From Mycobacterium barrassiae (lineage in GTDB: Bacteria; Actinomycetota; Actinomycetes; Mycobacteriales; Mycobacteriaceae): a DNA stretch of 64,000 nucleotides. The position numbers were made by a program, and so were the translations under genes. This document shows, piece by piece, positions 11,470 through 22,080 of this stretch. Numbering within the stretch: the first letter of the stretch is position 1; each line of letters starts with the position of its first letter. The notes under the pieces were generated by a model. The model saw nothing but the letters and a program-made list of their open reading frames with translations. It was not told the origin of the DNA and ran no database searches. The DNA is taken from the NCBI RefSeq assembly GCF_025822765.1, contig NZ_JACKUK010000014.1:62001-126000 (forward strand), read 5' to 3'.

Positions 11470-12392
11470 CAGACCAAGGCATGCACGAAGAACTCCACGA
11501 AGGCGCACCAACCGGCGACGGCGCTGAATCCGGCATTGACGTCGTACTGGTCACCGGGCTGTCCGGCGCGGGCCGGGGTACGGCGGCCAAGGTGCTGGAG
11601 GATCTCGGCTGGTACGTGGCGGACAACCTGCCGCCCGAGCTGATCGCGCGGATGGTCGAGCTGGGGCTCGCGGCGGGGTCGCGCATCACCCAGCTCGCGG
11701 TGGTGATGGACGTGCGGTCACGCGGGTTCACCGGCGACCTGGACTGGGTGCGCAACGAGCTGGCCACCCGCAACATCACCCCGCGGGTGCTGTTCCTGGA
11801 GGCGTCAGACGACATCCTGGTTCGCCGATATGAGCAGAACCGGCGCAGCCATCCGCTGCAGGGGAATCAGACACTTGCGGAAGGCATCGCGGCCGAGCGG
11901 GCGATGCTCGCGCCGGTACGGGCCGCGGCCGATCTGGTGATCGACACGTCAACGCTGCCGGTGCCCGCTCTGCGGGAGAGCATCGAGCGGGCCTTCGGCG
12001 GGGAGACCGTCGCGTACACGAATGTGACCGTCGAGTCGTTCGGATACAAGTACGGGCTGCCCATGGACGCGGATACGGTGATGGACGTGCGTTTTCTGCC
12101 CAACCCGCATTGGGTGGACGCACTACGGCCACATACCGGGCAGGACCCCGCGGTACGCGATTACGTGCTCGGTCAGCCGGGCGCGACGGAGTTCCTCGAG
12201 ACCTATCATCGACTGCTGGACTTCGTCATCGACGGATACCGTCGCGAGGGAAAGCGCTATATGACTGTTGCCATCGGCTGCACGGGCGGCAAGCATCGCA
12301 GCGTCGCCATCGCCGAGGCGCTGGCGGCGCGACTGCAGGGCGGAGACGGCCTGACGGTGCGGGTACTGCACCGGGATCTGGGCCGCGAATGA
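11466..12392 (+). CDS. rapZ: RapZ/YvcJ-family nucleotide-binding protein
   Basis: A 308-residue protein of the RapZ (YvcJ) family, orthologue of Rv1421. In E. coli RapZ binds small RNAs controlling glmS; here the partner is unknown. An acidic N-terminal tail (residues 1-23) precedes the P-loop region [12 protein letters not shown] (30-41), in which the usual lysine-serine is replaced by arginine-glycine. The C-terminal RNA-binding-type domain has [16 protein letters not shown]. It overlaps uvrC and cuvA by four bases on each side, the conserved arrangement in actinobacteria and firmicutes. Confidence 0.93.
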   Translation: MTDQGMHEELHEGAPTGDGAESGIDVVLVTGLSGAGRGTAAKVLEDLGWYVADNLPPELIARMVELGLAAGSRITQLAVVMDVRSRGFTGDLDWVRNELATRNITPRVLFLEASDDILVRRYEQNRRSHPLQGNQTLAEGIAAERAMLAPVRAAADLVIDTSTLPVPALRESIERAFGGETVAYTNVTVESFGYKYGLPMDADTVMDVRFLPNPHWVDALRPHTGQDPAVRDYVLGQPGATEFLETYHRLLDFVIDGYRREGKRYMTVAIGCTGGKHRSVAIAEALAARLQGGDGLTVRVLHRDLGRE

Positions 12393-13411
12393 CTCCACGG
12401 ATCGTCGCTCTGGGGGGTGGGCACGGCCTCTACGCCACGCTGTCCGCGGCCCGCAGACTGACCCCGCACGTCACCGCCATCGTCACGGTCGCCGACGACG
12501 GCGGTTCCTCGGGCCGGTTGCGCAGCGAACTCGATGTGCTGCCCCCCGGCGATCTGCGAATGGCGCTGGCCGCGTTGGCATCTGACAGCCCGCAGGGCCG
12601 GCTGTGGGCGACCATCCTCCAGCACCGCTTCGGGGGCAACGGTGCGCTTGCAGGTCATCCGATCGGCAACCTCATGCTCGCGGGTCTCAATGAGGTGCTG
12701 GCCGACCCCGTCGCGGCGCTCGACGAGCTCGGCCGCCTGCTCGGCATCCACGGCCGGGTGTTACCGATGTGCCCGATGGGGCTCGAGATCGAGGCCGACG
12801 TCGCGGGTCTGGAATCCGACCCCCGGATGAGCCGGGTGATCCGGGGTCAGGTGGCGATCGCGACCACCGTCGGCAAGGTGCGCCGGGTGCGGCTGATACC
12901 GGGCGATCCGCCGGCCACCCGTCAGGCCGTCGACGCGATCATGGCCGCCGATCTTGTGGTGCTGGGACCCGGATCGTGGTTCACCAGCGTCATCCCGCAC
13001 GTGCTGGTTCCGCAGCTTGCGGCCGCCCTGCAGGCGACGACGGCGCGGCGGGCCCTGGTCGTGAACCTGGTCGCCGAACCGGGGGAGACGGCGGAGTTCT
13101 CCGCGGAGCGGCATATCCACGTGCTGTCGCAGCACGCGCCGGGTTTCACAATGCACGATGTGATCGTCGATGCGAGCCGTGTGCCCAGCGAGCGCGAACG
13201 TGAGCAGTTGCGCCGCACCGCCAGAATTTTGGATGCCCAAGTTGAGTTTGCCGATGTGTCCAGACCTGGTACACCTTTACATGACCCGGCGAAGTTGGCC
13301 GCGGCCCTGGAAGGTGTGAGGTTGCGCGGGACGGCGCCGCCGACGCCCGCAGCGCCGACTGTGCCCACACCGACAGCGAACGGACCGAGAGGTGACGACC
13401 AGTGGCGATGA
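12389..13411 (+). CDS. cuvA: YvcK-family cell-wall metabolism protein CuvA
   Basis: A 340-residue member of the YvcK/CofD-like family, corresponding to M. tuberculosis CuvA (Rv1422), which localises to growth sites and is needed for cell-wall synthesis and growth on certain carbon sources; homologues bind UDP-sugars. Visible motifs are [16 protein letters not shown] at the N-terminus, [12 protein letters not shown], and the family [12 protein letters not shown]. The C-terminal 30 residues are Pro/Thr-rich and probably disordered. ATG 12389 overlaps the rapZ stop; the last bases overlap whiA. Confidence 0.92.
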   Translation: MTPRIVALGGGHGLYATLSAARRLTPHVTAIVTVADDGGSSGRLRSELDVLPPGDLRMALAALASDSPQGRLWATILQHRFGGNGALAGHPIGNLMLAGLNEVLADPVAALDELGRLLGIHGRVLPMCPMGLEIEADVAGLESDPRMSRVIRGQVAIATTVGKVRRVRLIPGDPPATRQAVDAIMAADLVVLGPGSWFTSVIPHVLVPQLAAALQATTARRALVVNLVAEPGETAEFSAERHIHVLSQHAPGFTMHDVIVDASRVPSEREREQLRRTARILDAQVEFADVSRPGTPLHDPAKLAAALEGVRLRGTAPPTPAAPTVPTPTANGPRGDDQWR

Positions 13412-14385
13412 CAGCCGAGGTCAAAGACGAGCTCAGCCGCCTGGTGGTCAATTCGGTGAGTGCTCGTCGTGCCGAGGTGGCCTCACTGCTGCGGTTTGCC
13501 GGGGGCCTGCACATCGTGTCGGGACGGGTGGTCGTCGAGGCCGAGGTCGATCTGGGCATCATCGCGAGGCGTCTGCGCAAGGACATCTACGACCTCTACG
13601 GCTACAACGCGGTGGTGCACGTGTTGTCGGCCAGCGGGATCCGTAAGAACACCCGTTATGTGCTGCGGGTCGCCAAGGACGGCGAAGCGTTGGCGCGGCA
13701 GACCGGCCTGCTCGATCTGCGTGGCCGGCCGGTGCGGGGTCTGCCCGCGCAAGTGGTCGGCGGCAGCGTGGCCGACGCCGAAGCCGCCTGGCGCGGTGCA
13801 TTTTTGGCGCATGGTTCGTTGACCGAGCCGGGCCGGTCGTCGGCGCTGGAGGTCAGTTGTCCCGGGCCGGAGGCGGCGTTGGCGCTCGTCGGCGCGGCCC
13901 GACGACTGGGGGTCAGCGCCAAGGCCCGCGAAGTCCGTGGCGCGGACCGGGTGGTGGTGCGCGATGGTGAGGCCATCGGTGCGCTGCTGACCCGCATGGG
14001 CGCCCAGGACACCAGGTTGACGTGGGAGGAGCGGCGGATGCGCCGCGAGGTGCGCGCGACCGCGAATCGACTGGCCAATTTCGACGACGCCAACCTGCGG
14101 CGGTCGGCGCGAGCGGCGGTGGCCGCCGCAGCGCGAGTGGAGCGCGCGCTCGAGATTCTCGGCGATACGGTGCCCGACCATCTGGCCGCGGCGGGCAAGC
14201 TGCGCGTCGAGCACCGACAGGCGTCGCTGGAGGAGCTGGGCCGCCTCGCCGACCCGCCGATGACCAAAGATGCTGTGGCAGGCCGTATTCGACGGTTGCT
14301 GTCCATGGCCGATCGTAAGGCGAAACAGGACGGCATTCCCGATACAGAGTCGGCTGTCACGCCGGATCTGCTCGAAGACGCCTAA
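13402..14385 (+). CDS. whiA: sporulation/cell-division regulator WhiA
   Basis: A 327-residue WhiA homologue (Rv1423). It has the degenerate LAGLIDADG-type N-terminal domain (ending about residue 200, with [16 protein letters not shown]-like segment) and a C-terminal helix-turn-helix ([17 protein letters not shown], then RIRRLLSMA). In Streptomyces WhiA works with WhiB to control division genes. GTG 13402 gives MAMTAEV; the ATG at 13408 forms an ATGA overlap with cuvA and is equally possible. Last gene of the four-gene operon, followed by a strong hairpin. Confidence 0.94.
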   Translation: MAMTAEVKDELSRLVVNSVSARRAEVASLLRFAGGLHIVSGRVVVEAEVDLGIIARRLRKDIYDLYGYNAVVHVLSASGIRKNTRYVLRVAKDGEALARQTGLLDLRGRPVRGLPAQVVGGSVADAEAAWRGAFLAHGSLTEPGRSSALEVSCPGPEAALALVGAARRLGVSAKAREVRGADRVVVRDGEAIGALLTRMGAQDTRLTWEERRMRREVRATANRLANFDDANLRRSARAAVAAAARVERALEILGDTVPDHLAAAGKLRVEHRQASLEELGRLADPPMTKDAVAGRIRRLLSMADRKAKQDGIPDTESAVTPDLLEDA

Positions 14386-14399
14386 TTCTCTGCCCCGAC

Positions 14400-14449
14400 T
14401 GCACGCTTGTTGTACTCATTCGTCGAGTAGCCGCGAAAACAAGCGTGCA
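14400..14449. repeat. two-tier hairpin between convergent genes
   Basis: A perfect 12-bp inverted repeat, TGCACGCTTGTT (14400-14411) and AACAAGCGTGCA (14438-14449), encloses a second one, TACTC (14413-14417) and GAGTA (14425-14429). It sits between the whiA stop and the stop of the convergent gene at 14460. It could terminate transcription from both sides, or be a copy of a mobile palindromic element. Confidence 0.7.
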
Positions 14450-14459
14450 CTCGAGGAGG

Positions 14460-14882
14460 TCAATCCGACATCTGCTGCAGCATGTCCTCGTCACCCTGCG
14501 ACAGCTGCTGCAAGAGCGTGGCGAGTTCGCGCTCTGTGCGGGTGAAGCTCTCAAACGCATTGAGAGCCAATGCATCTGACATGGCGGCTTCGTCGTGCGG
14601 CGCCATCGGTAGATCCCGGTAGCCGGCCATCTGTCGGGCGATTGCCGTCAATCGATCCGCGACGTCACGGTGCGCAACCACGAGTGCCGCATAGGCGTCG
14701 AGTTCGTGCCTGGCCTGAAGGTCATCGGGGTCGAGCGCTCTGGCGTGGACTTCGAGAATCGTTGCTTGCGCTGCAAACAACTCGCCGAGCTTGGCGGGCA
14801 GACTGGATCGGCTGGCCAAGCCCCGGCCGCAGGTCGATGGTTCGTCCATGCTTGGGGTCTGCCCGATATCGGCGGTACTCAA
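14460..14882 (-). CDS. hypothetical helical protein of the whiA-gap island
   Basis: A protein of 140 residues from TTG 14882, whose start overlaps the stop of the upstream gene (TTGA); ATG 14849 is a shorter alternative. After about 30 polar residues it is almost entirely helical (LPAKLGELFAAQATILEVHA, later FTRTERELATLLQQLSQGD), with no signal peptide or membrane helix. The acidic C-terminus DEDMLQQMSD is typical of a soluble interaction protein. No family recognised. Co-transcribed with the coiled-coil protein before it. Confidence 0.55.
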   Translation of the reverse strand: MSTADIGQTPSMDEPSTCGRGLASRSSLPAKLGELFAAQATILEVHARALDPDDLQARHELDAYAALVVAHRDVADRLTAIARQMAGYRDLPMAPHDEAAMSDALALNAFESFTRTERELATLLQQLSQGDEDMLQQMSD

Positions 14883-15205
14883 CCGTCGCGAAGGCTGATG
14901 ATCAGATCCTTGACTTCGGCGAACTGCTCGTCGACCGAGCGGAAGTTCGCTCGCGTCTCCTGGCGGAAGTCGATGAACTCGATCTTGAGTGCCGCCAGGT
15001 CCGTCTTGACGGCCGCGACATCGGTCTTGACGGCCGCGACATCGGTTTTGACGGCCGCAAGTTCGGAGTTGGCGCGCGCCAGACCAACCGAATGGTCCCG
15101 TTGGTTCGCACCGAGAGCGTTGACAGCGGATAGGACGGCGCGATAGTCGGCGTGCGAGGCCTCCAGTGCAGCTACCCGCGCTTCCAACTCGTCCATCCTG
15201 GCCAC
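14879..15205 (-). CDS. coiled-coil protein with heptad repeats
   Basis: A protein of 108 residues. After MARMDELEARVAALE, a first coiled coil, come four consecutive heptads of the form AAVKTDV (about residues 47-74) encoded by a 21-bp DNA repeat, then an Arg/Glu-rich helix (DFRQETRANFRSVDEQF). It resembles the small DUF1640-like coiled-coil proteins, but no firm family can be given. The GTG 15205 start is seven bases after TACGAT, suggesting a leaderless mRNA; ATG 15196 is the alternative. Divergent from the cyclase-STAND gene. Confidence 0.65.
   Translation of the reverse strand: MARMDELEARVAALEASHADYRAVLSAVNALGANQRDHSVGLARANSELAAVKTDVAAVKTDVAAVKTDLAALKIEFIDFRQETRANFRSVDEQFAEVKDLIISLRDG
14982..15065 (-). 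repeat. 21-bp tandem repeat encoding heptads
   Basis: Four tandem 21-base units at 14982-15002 (degenerate), 15003-15023, 15024-15044 and 15045-15065. The middle two are identical and the last differs in a few positions. Each encodes one seven-residue coiled-coil turn, so the unit length equals the structural repeat. Confidence 0.85.
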
Positions 15206-15212
15206 ACGCCTG

Positions 15213-15218
15213 ATCGTA
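15213..15218 (-). promoter_or_regulatory. -10 element of the coiled-coil gene pair
   Basis: TACGAT on the minus strand lies seven bases before GTG 15205, the leaderless spacing. Within the same 81-base divergent interval GATTCT lies six bases before GTG 15287 on the plus strand, a weaker candidate for the cyclase gene. Confidence 0.4.
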
Positions 15219-15286
15219 ACCGCATAAGGCCAACTCCTCCTGCAGCTATCCACAGGGTCGACCGCGTTCTGTGCGATTCTGTGCAG

Positions 15287-17929
15287 GTGTCCGCGGGGGA
15301 CCCGCCCACGGGTGTGGTCACGTTCCTGTTCACCGATATCGAGGGTTCGACCCGTCGGTGGGAGTCCGACGCGGACGAAATGCGGTCGGCGTTGGCCGCA
15401 CATGACAAGGTGTTGCGTTCTGCAATCGAAGCTCATGAGGGCTTCGTGTTCAGTCACAGCGGCGACGGGATGGCTGCAGCGTTCTCGTCGCCGATGGCCG
15501 CCATCGATGCGGCGATTGATGCTCAACGGGAGTTGCAGCTACCGGTCCGGATGGGTATCGCCACTGGCGAGGCCGAGTTACGCGACAACGACTATTTCGG
15601 CACAGTGCTCAACCGGGCGGCGCGGGTGATGGCTGCCGGCCATGGCGGGCAGATCCTGGTGGCCGAATCGACGGCCGGACTGCTCAGCGGAGTAGATCTG
15701 ATTGATCTGGGGTCGCGACGTCTGCGAGATCTGCCGAATCCGGTCAGGGTGTACCAATTGCAGGTGCAGGGATTGCGTTCCGACTTCCCGCCATTACGGA
15801 CACTCGACCCAACTCTTGGCAATCTGCGGCGTGCGACGTCGGCCTTCATTGGGCGAGAGGCCGAAGTTGCCGAGATCGCAACTCTGCTTCGCTCACGACG
15901 AATGGTCACGCTGACCGGTGTCGGGGGAGTCGGCAAGACCCGGCTCGCCGTCGAAGTTGCCGCGCAGCTATCGGGCGAGTTTCCAGACGGTATATGGGTT
16001 TTCGAGCTTGCCGCCGTCAGCGACCCCGTCGTAGTCCCGGAAGCGGTCGCGGCGGTCATGGGTATCACCCAGCAGCCTGGTCATACGATGACTGAGTCAG
16101 TCGCAGCCGCACTTGAGGGTCGACGCCGCTTGTTGGTCTTCGACAACTGCGAGCATTTGCTTGACGCGGTCGGGGATTTGGCCGAGGCCATTCTTGCCGC
16201 TTCGGCAACCTCAACGATCCTGGCGACGGGTCGTGAGGGTCTGGCGTTAGCTGACGAACAGGTCTGGCCGGTACGTTCTTTGAACGTCGATGCAGCGACG
16301 GAACTGTTCATCGAACGAGCCCGTCAGGTCGCCCCGACTCTGCAGATCGACAATGCGAACGTGGTCGCTGACGTGTGTCGACGGCTCGATGGAATACCGT
16401 TGGCCATCGAACTCGCGGCGTCGCGTATGTCGTCGATGGCCGTGGAGGAGATCCGTGATCATCTCGATCATCGATTCAAACTGCTTGTCGGTTCGCGGCG
16501 CGCCCTAGGACGTCACCAGACGTTACGTCAAGCTGTTGCGTGGTCCTACGACCTGCTAAGCGATGCGGAAAAGCAACTGTTGGAACGGTGTTCGGTGTTC
16601 GCGGGTGGATTCGACATCGAAGGCGCATGTGCAGTAGCTGGATTCGAGTCCGACAGCTACCACGTTCTGGACCTGCTCGACGCTCTGGTGCGCAAATCGC
16701 TTGTCATCGCCGAGCGGACGTCTGGGCGGACGCGGTTCTCGATGCTCGAGACGATCCGTGAGTTCGCCGACGAAAAGCTTGTGGACCACGGCGGCGGTGT
16801 CGAAGCGCGTGACGCACACGCCGGGTACTACGCGGGGCGCGAAGCCGAGATCATGGCGGTGTGGGACAGCCCACGTCAGCGCGAGACTTACCGTTGGTTT
16901 GGCACCGAGCTGTCCAACCTGCGCTCTGCATTCCGGTGGACCGCGGATCGGGAGCAGATTGATCCGGCCGCAACGATCGCCACGTACGCCGCATTGCTCG
17001 GCTTCTGCATCGAGAACTACGAGCCTGTCACTTGGGCTGAAGAACTGATCGAGACTGCCCGCGCTGTCAATCACCGCCGACTTGCGTATCTATGCACGAT
17101 GGCGAGTGGTTGCTGGTTCGTAGGGCGTCTCGAGGAGGCCGTCCGATACAGCGACTCCGGACACGCGGCGTTACGCACCAGTGCGGATGAAATTCCATTC
17201 GGGTTCGCGGGCATTTTGGGCAGTCCCTATCTAGCCATCGGTCAGCCCGACCAGGCAGTCGAGCAGTGCCGTACCCGCCTCGCAGAGCGCGGTAACAAGC
17301 ACCCGGTCATCGTGGCGGACTTAGTCATGTTCTTGACGATCGCAGGCCGCGATGAAGAGGCGATGGCTGCTACCGACGGCCTGCTCGCCAGCGCCGAGGA
17401 CACCAGCAACCCTTTTGCAGTGTCGTTGGCGCTCATGGCTTTAGGTTTCGCCTGGCGCAACGCGGACCCTGACCGCGCGCTGGCGGCGACGCGCAGGGGC
17501 CTCGCGATTGCCCGCGACAGCGGCAACCGTTTCAACGAGTCCCACCTGACCGCCAATCTGGCCCAGCTCGACGCCGAGCGTGGTGATCCGTTGTCGGCGC
17601 TGGACCACATCGGCCTCGCGATTCGTCATATGCACGATTCCGGCAACATCGTCACCGTTCGCTCGCCGCTAGCCAACCTCGCGATCTTCCTCGACGGGAT
17701 CGGACAGTACGAGGCAGCGGCTACCGTCGCGGGCTTTGCATTCAGTCCGCTGATGAGGGCGTCTTTCCCAAATCTCGAGGTTGCGGTCGCACACCTGCGC
17801 GGCGTTTTGGGCGAGCCGGCTTACGAATCGTTTGCTAGCAAGGGAAGGTCGATGACGACAGCTGCGATGGCGGCATATGCGTACGAGCAAATCGATCAGA
17901 CACGGGCTCAACTCGAACAACTACGGTGA
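15287..17929 (+). CDS. class III nucleotide cyclase fused to STAND ATPase and TPR-like region
   Basis: An 880-residue multidomain signalling protein. Residues 8-165 form a class III adenylate/guanylate cyclase: FTDIEGST gives metal ligand Asp17, SGDGM gives Asp60, and LNRAAR retains the transition-state Asn109 and Arg113; the purine-selecting lysine before SGDG is replaced, so the substrate is uncertain. Residues about 185-480 are an NB-ARC/STAND ATPase with Walker A GVGGVGKT (211-218) and Walker B LLVFDNCEH. The rest is helical and TPR-like. M. tuberculosis relatives (Rv0386, Rv2488c) end in a LuxR DNA-binding domain; this protein does not. A start at GTG 15281 is also possible. GC looks lower than its neighbours. 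Confidence 0.88.
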   Translation: MSAGDPPTGVVTFLFTDIEGSTRRWESDADEMRSALAAHDKVLRSAIEAHEGFVFSHSGDGMAAAFSSPMAAIDAAIDAQRELQLPVRMGIATGEAELRDNDYFGTVLNRAARVMAAGHGGQILVAESTAGLLSGVDLIDLGSRRLRDLPNPVRVYQLQVQGLRSDFPPLRTLDPTLGNLRRATSAFIGREAEVAEIATLLRSRRMVTLTGVGGVGKTRLAVEVAAQLSGEFPDGIWVFELAAVSDPVVVPEAVAAVMGITQQPGHTMTESVAAALEGRRRLLVFDNCEHLLDAVGDLAEAILAASATSTILATGREGLALADEQVWPVRSLNVDAATELFIERARQVAPTLQIDNANVVADVCRRLDGIPLAIELAASRMSSMAVEEIRDHLDHRFKLLVGSRRALGRHQTLRQAVAWSYDLLSDAEKQLLERCSVFAGGFDIEGACAVAGFESDSYHVLDLLDALVRKSLVIAERTSGRTRFSMLETIREFADEKLVDHGGGVEARDAHAGYYAGREAEIMAVWDSPRQRETYRWFGTELSNLRSAFRWTADREQIDPAATIATYAALLGFCIENYEPVTWAEELIETARAVNHRRLAYLCTMASGCWFVGRLEEAVRYSDSGHAALRTSADEIPFGFAGILGSPYLAIGQPDQAVEQCRTRLAERGNKHPVIVADLVMFLTIAGRDEEAMAATDGLLASAEDTSNPFAVSLALMALGFAWRNADPDRALAATRRGLAIARDSGNRFNESHLTANLAQLDAERGDPLSALDHIGLAIRHMHDSGNIVTVRSPLANLAIFLDGIGQYEAAATVAGFAFSPLMRASFPNLEVAVAHLRGVLGEPAYESFASKGRSMTTAAMAAYAYEQIDQTRAQLEQLR

Positions 17930-17933
17930 ACCC

Positions 17934-18644
17934 ATGGAGACGTTGAGAGTCGGTGCGGCCTTTCCCGATCCACCGTTCAACGGCATGCCGGACGATGGCG
18001 GTCTCGACATCGACCTGATGGCGGCAATCGCCGAGAAACTCGGTGCGACAGTCGAATTCATTTCCTATGACGGGCCTGACTTCAACGGTATCTTCGACGG
18101 GCTCGGATCGGCCTACGACTGCGTCACCGCCGGCACCACCGTGACACCCGAACGTGAGAAGAAGGCACGGTTCGTTCCGCCCTACCTCATCTCCGGACAG
18201 TCACTCGCCGTCGACACCAGGCGACTGCCCAACGTCACCTCCATCGACGACCTCGAAGGCCTGACCATCGGCGTGCAACAGGGCAACACCAGCCAGCCCA
18301 TCGCCGACAAGCTCGTCGCCGACGGCAGGGCCAAGGCCGTCCGGGTCTACGACTACGGGACCATTCGCACCGCGCTCACCGACCTGACCACCGGCGCATG
18401 CGATGCGTTCATGAAACTCGCACCCGTGCTGACCGAGCTCGTCAAGCCGATCCCGGGTGTCGAGGTGGTGCAGCGCGGCATCTCGGTCGAGCACATCGCC
18501 ATCGCGGTTCCCCTGCATGACCAGGCGCTACTGAGCCGCATCACCGTCGCCCAGGCCGAATTGGAAGACGACGGCACACTGCAGCGGATCCGGCGAAAGT
18601 GGCTGGGCAACCCGTATACGGATCAGAGTCTGGCCGTGCACTGA
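17934..18644 (+). CDS. solute-binding protein family 3, no signal peptide
   Basis: A 236-residue protein with the full type-2 periplasmic-binding fold for amino acids (SBP_bac_3): LRVGAAFPDPPFNGM at the start, then DIDLMAAIAEKLGA, TVTPEREKKARFVPPY and the ligand-lobe IGVQQGNTS. Homologues are exported, yet this one starts directly at the first strand of the fold with no signal peptide, lipobox or membrane helix, so it should be cytoplasmic. It starts four bases after the cyclase-STAND stop and so probably shares its transcript. It may sense a ligand for the cyclase; that is inference. Confidence 0.82.
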   Translation: METLRVGAAFPDPPFNGMPDDGGLDIDLMAAIAEKLGATVEFISYDGPDFNGIFDGLGSAYDCVTAGTTVTPEREKKARFVPPYLISGQSLAVDTRRLPNVTSIDDLEGLTIGVQQGNTSQPIADKLVADGRAKAVRVYDYGTIRTALTDLTTGACDAFMKLAPVLTELVKPIPGVEVVQRGISVEHIAIAVPLHDQALLSRITVAQAELEDDGTLQRIRRKWLGNPYTDQSLAVH

Positions 18645-18674
18645 CCAGCCCGCACGTGTCGACTGTCACAGCAT

Positions 18675-18680
18675 TAGGCT
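18675..18680 (+). promoter_or_regulatory. -10 element of the gap operon
   Basis: TAGGCT lies 36 bases before the gap GTG, giving a leader of roughly 30 nt that contains the ribosome site GGGAGA. No clear -35 box is visible. Confidence 0.4.
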
Positions 18681-18689
18681 GGCCGGTGA

Positions 18690-19739
<1,050 letters not shown>

Positions 19740-19744
19740 TCGTC

Positions 19745-20959
19745 ATGGCCGTCAAGACCCTCGACGATCTGCTCACCGAGGGCGTCGAGGGTCGGGGCGT
19801 GTTGGTGCGCTCCGACCTGAACGTCCCACTCGACGACGACCGCAACATCACCGATCCGGGACGCATCATCGCGTCTGTCCCGACGCTGAAGGCACTCTCG
19901 GACGCCGGTGCGAAGGTGGTCGTCACGGCGCACCTCGGCAGGCCGAAAGGTGGCCCGTCGCCGGAGTTCTCGCTCGCCCCGGTCGCCAAGGCGCTGGGGG
20001 AGCAGCTCGGCAGGCATGTCCAGCTGGCCGGCGACGTCGTCGGAACTGACGCGCTCGCACGGGCCGAAGGGCTGACCGACGGCGACATCCTGCTGCTGGA
20101 GAACATCCGGTTCGACGCCCGCGAGACCAGCAAGGACGACGGCGAGCGCCTGGCCCTGGCCCGCCAGCTCGTCGAACTCGTCGGGGATGACGGCGCTTTC
20201 GTGTCCGACGGCTTCGGCGTGGTGCACCGCAAGCAGGCGTCGGTGTACGACGTGGCGACCCTGCTGCCGCACTATGCCGGCACTTTGGTGGCCGCCGAGA
20301 TCAAGGTGCTCGAACAGCTGACCAGCTCCACCGAGCGGCCCTACGCCGTGGTCCTCGGCGGCTCGAAGGTGTCGGACAAACTGGCCGTCATCGAGAACCT
20401 CGCGACCAAGGCCGACAGCATCGTCATCGGCGGCGGCATGTGCTTCACCTTCCTTGCCTCTCAAGGTGTTTCGGTGGGCAGCTCGCTGCTTGAAGAGGGT
20501 ATGATCGACACCTGCCGCAAGCTGCTCGAGGACTACGGCGACGTCATCCACCTGCCGGTGGACATCGTTGTGGCCGACGAGTTCAAAGCCGACTCGCCTG
20601 CGGAGACCGTTGCGGCCGACCGCATTCCGGACAACAAGATGGGCCTGGACATCGGGCCCGGGTCGGTCGAGCGGTTCACCACGCTGCTGTCCAACGCCAA
20701 GACCATCTTCTGGAACGGCCCGATGGGTGTGTTCGAATTCCCCGCATTCGCGGCGGGCACCAAGGGTCTGGCGGAGGCCATCATCGCGGCGACGGGTAAG
20801 GGCGCGTTCAGCGTCGTCGGCGGTGGCGACTCGGCCGCTGCGGTACGCCAGCTCGGACTGCCCGAGGACGGCTTCTCTCACATTTCTACCGGCGGCGGCG
20901 CCTCCCTGGAATACCTTGAGGGCAAGACGCTCCCGGGTATCGAAGTGCTCGACGACTGA
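19745..20959 (+). CDS. pgk: phosphoglycerate kinase
   Basis: A 404-residue phosphoglycerate kinase forming ATP from 1,3-bisphosphoglycerate. Signatures are [10 protein letters not shown] (substrate loop), [26 protein letters not shown] and the C-terminal nucleotide loop [14 protein letters not shown] 19745 lies five bases after the gap stop; 13 bases separate its stop from tpiA. Normal length. Confidence 0.98.
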   Translation: MAVKTLDDLLTEGVEGRGVLVRSDLNVPLDDDRNITDPGRIIASVPTLKALSDAGAKVVVTAHLGRPKGGPSPEFSLAPVAKALGEQLGRHVQLAGDVVGTDALARAEGLTDGDILLLENIRFDARETSKDDGERLALARQLVELVGDDGAFVSDGFGVVHRKQASVYDVATLLPHYAGTLVAAEIKVLEQLTSSTERPYAVVLGGSKVSDKLAVIENLATKADSIVIGGGMCFTFLASQGVSVGSSLLEEGMIDTCRKLLEDYGDVIHLPVDIVVADEFKADSPAETVAADRIPDNKMGLDIGPGSVERFTTLLSNAKTIFWNGPMGVFEFPAFAAGTKGLAEAIIAATGKGAFSVVGGGDSAAAVRQLGLPEDGFSHISTGGGASLEYLEGKTLPGIEVLDD

Positions 20960-20972
20960 AAGGCGCTAGACC

Positions 20973-21758
20973 ATGAGCCGTACGCCGCTGATCGCCGGCA
21001 ACTGGAAGATGAACCTCAACCACTTCGAGGCGATCGCGCTGGTCCAGAAGATCGCGTTCTCGCTGCCGGACAAGTACTTCGACAAGGTCGATGTCGCGGT
21101 GCTGCCGCCGTTCACCGATCTGCGCAGTGTGCAGACCCTGGTCGACGGCGACAAGCTGCGCCTGACGTACGGGGCGCAGGACCTGTCCCAGCACGATTCG
21201 GGCGCCTACACCGGTGAGATCAGCGGCGCCTTCCTCGCCAAGCTGGGCTGCACCTATGTCGTCGTCGGGCACTCGGAGCGCCGCACCTACCACCACGAGG
21301 ACGACGCCCTGGTGGCCGCGAAGGCGGCCGCCGCGTTCAAGCACGGCATCACCCCGATCATCTGCATCGGCGAGCAGCTCGAGGTCCGCGAGGCGGGCAA
21401 CCACGTCGAATACAACGTGGAGTCGCTTCGTGGCTCGCTGGCCGGGCTGAGCGCTGAGCAGATCGGCCAGTCCGTCATCGCCTACGAGCCGGTCTGGGCA
21501 ATCGGCACCGGCCGAGTGGCAAGCGCCACAGACGCGCAGGAGGTCTGCAAGGCCATCCGCGACGAGCTGGGCAAACTGGCGTCCCCGCAGCTCGCGGCCG
21601 CGGTCCGGATCCTGTACGGCGGCTCGGTGAACGCCAAGAACGTCGGCGAGATCGTCGCGCAGGAGGACGTCGACGGTGCACTGGTCGGCGGCGCGTCGCT
21701 GGATGGTGAGCAGTTCGCCACCCTGTCGGCCATCGCCGCTGGTGGGCCGTTGCCGTAG
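20973..21758 (+). CDS. tpiA: triosephosphate isomerase
   Basis: A 261-residue TIM-barrel enzyme interconverting dihydroxyacetone phosphate and glyceraldehyde 3-phosphate. Catalytic residues are Lys in GNWKMNLNH (about position 12), His in VGHSERR, and Glu in [11 protein letters not shown]; the phosphate loop LYGGSVN is near the end. Starts ATG with AAAGG upstream, in the gap operon. Confidence 0.98.
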   Translation: MSRTPLIAGNWKMNLNHFEAIALVQKIAFSLPDKYFDKVDVAVLPPFTDLRSVQTLVDGDKLRLTYGAQDLSQHDSGAYTGEISGAFLAKLGCTYVVVGHSERRTYHHEDDALVAAKAAAAFKHGITPIICIGEQLEVREAGNHVEYNVESLRGSLAGLSAEQIGQSVIAYEPVWAIGTGRVASATDAQEVCKAIRDELGKLASPQLAAAVRILYGGSVNAKNVGEIVAQEDVDGALVGGASLDGEQFATLSAIAAGGPLP

Positions 21759-21775
21759 CGGTACTTTTCGGCCTG

Positions 21776-21781
21776 TAGGCT
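21776..21781 (+). promoter_or_regulatory. -10 element of secG, leaderless layout
   Basis: TAGGCT, seven bases before the secG ATG, fits a leaderless promoter, so secG can be transcribed apart from the glycolytic genes. Confidence 0.45.
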
Positions 21782-21788
21782 GTCGCCC

Positions 21789-22025
21789 ATGCTCCTTGCC
21801 CTGCAGATCACGCTCATCGTCACCAGCTTGCTCGTGGTGTTGCTCGTGTTGCTGCACCGCGCCAAGGGTGGCGGTCTGTCGACCCTGTTCGGCGGCGGCG
21901 TCCAGTCCAGCCTGTCCGGCTCGACCGTCGTGGAGAAGAACCTTGACCGGTTGACGTACTTCGTCACCGGCATCTGGGTGGTCTCGATCATCGGCGTCGC
22001 GCTGCAGATCAAGTACGGCGTCTAG
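21789..22025 (+). CDS. secG: preprotein translocase subunit SecG
   Basis: A 78-residue SecG, the small accessory subunit of the SecYEG channel. Two membrane helices (residues about 3-22 and 53-73) flank the conserved loop [15 protein letters not shown]. Position directly behind tpiA is conserved across actinobacteria. The stretch between it and ppc (22026-22080) is GC-rich and can fold weakly (GCGCG...CGCGC), with no clear terminator. Confidence 0.95.
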   Translation: MLLALQITLIVTSLLVVLLVLLHRAKGGGLSTLFGGGVQSSLSGSTVVEKNLDRLTYFVTGIWVVSIIGVALQIKYGV

Positions 22026-22080
22026 CCCCTCAGCGCGCCCTCGGCCTGCAGCCGACGGCGGCCGCGCCGATACTGGGGTC

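Noticed and set aside
14982-15065. Short CRISPR-like array
   Set aside because: Units are directly adjacent without spacers and encode coiled-coil heptads.
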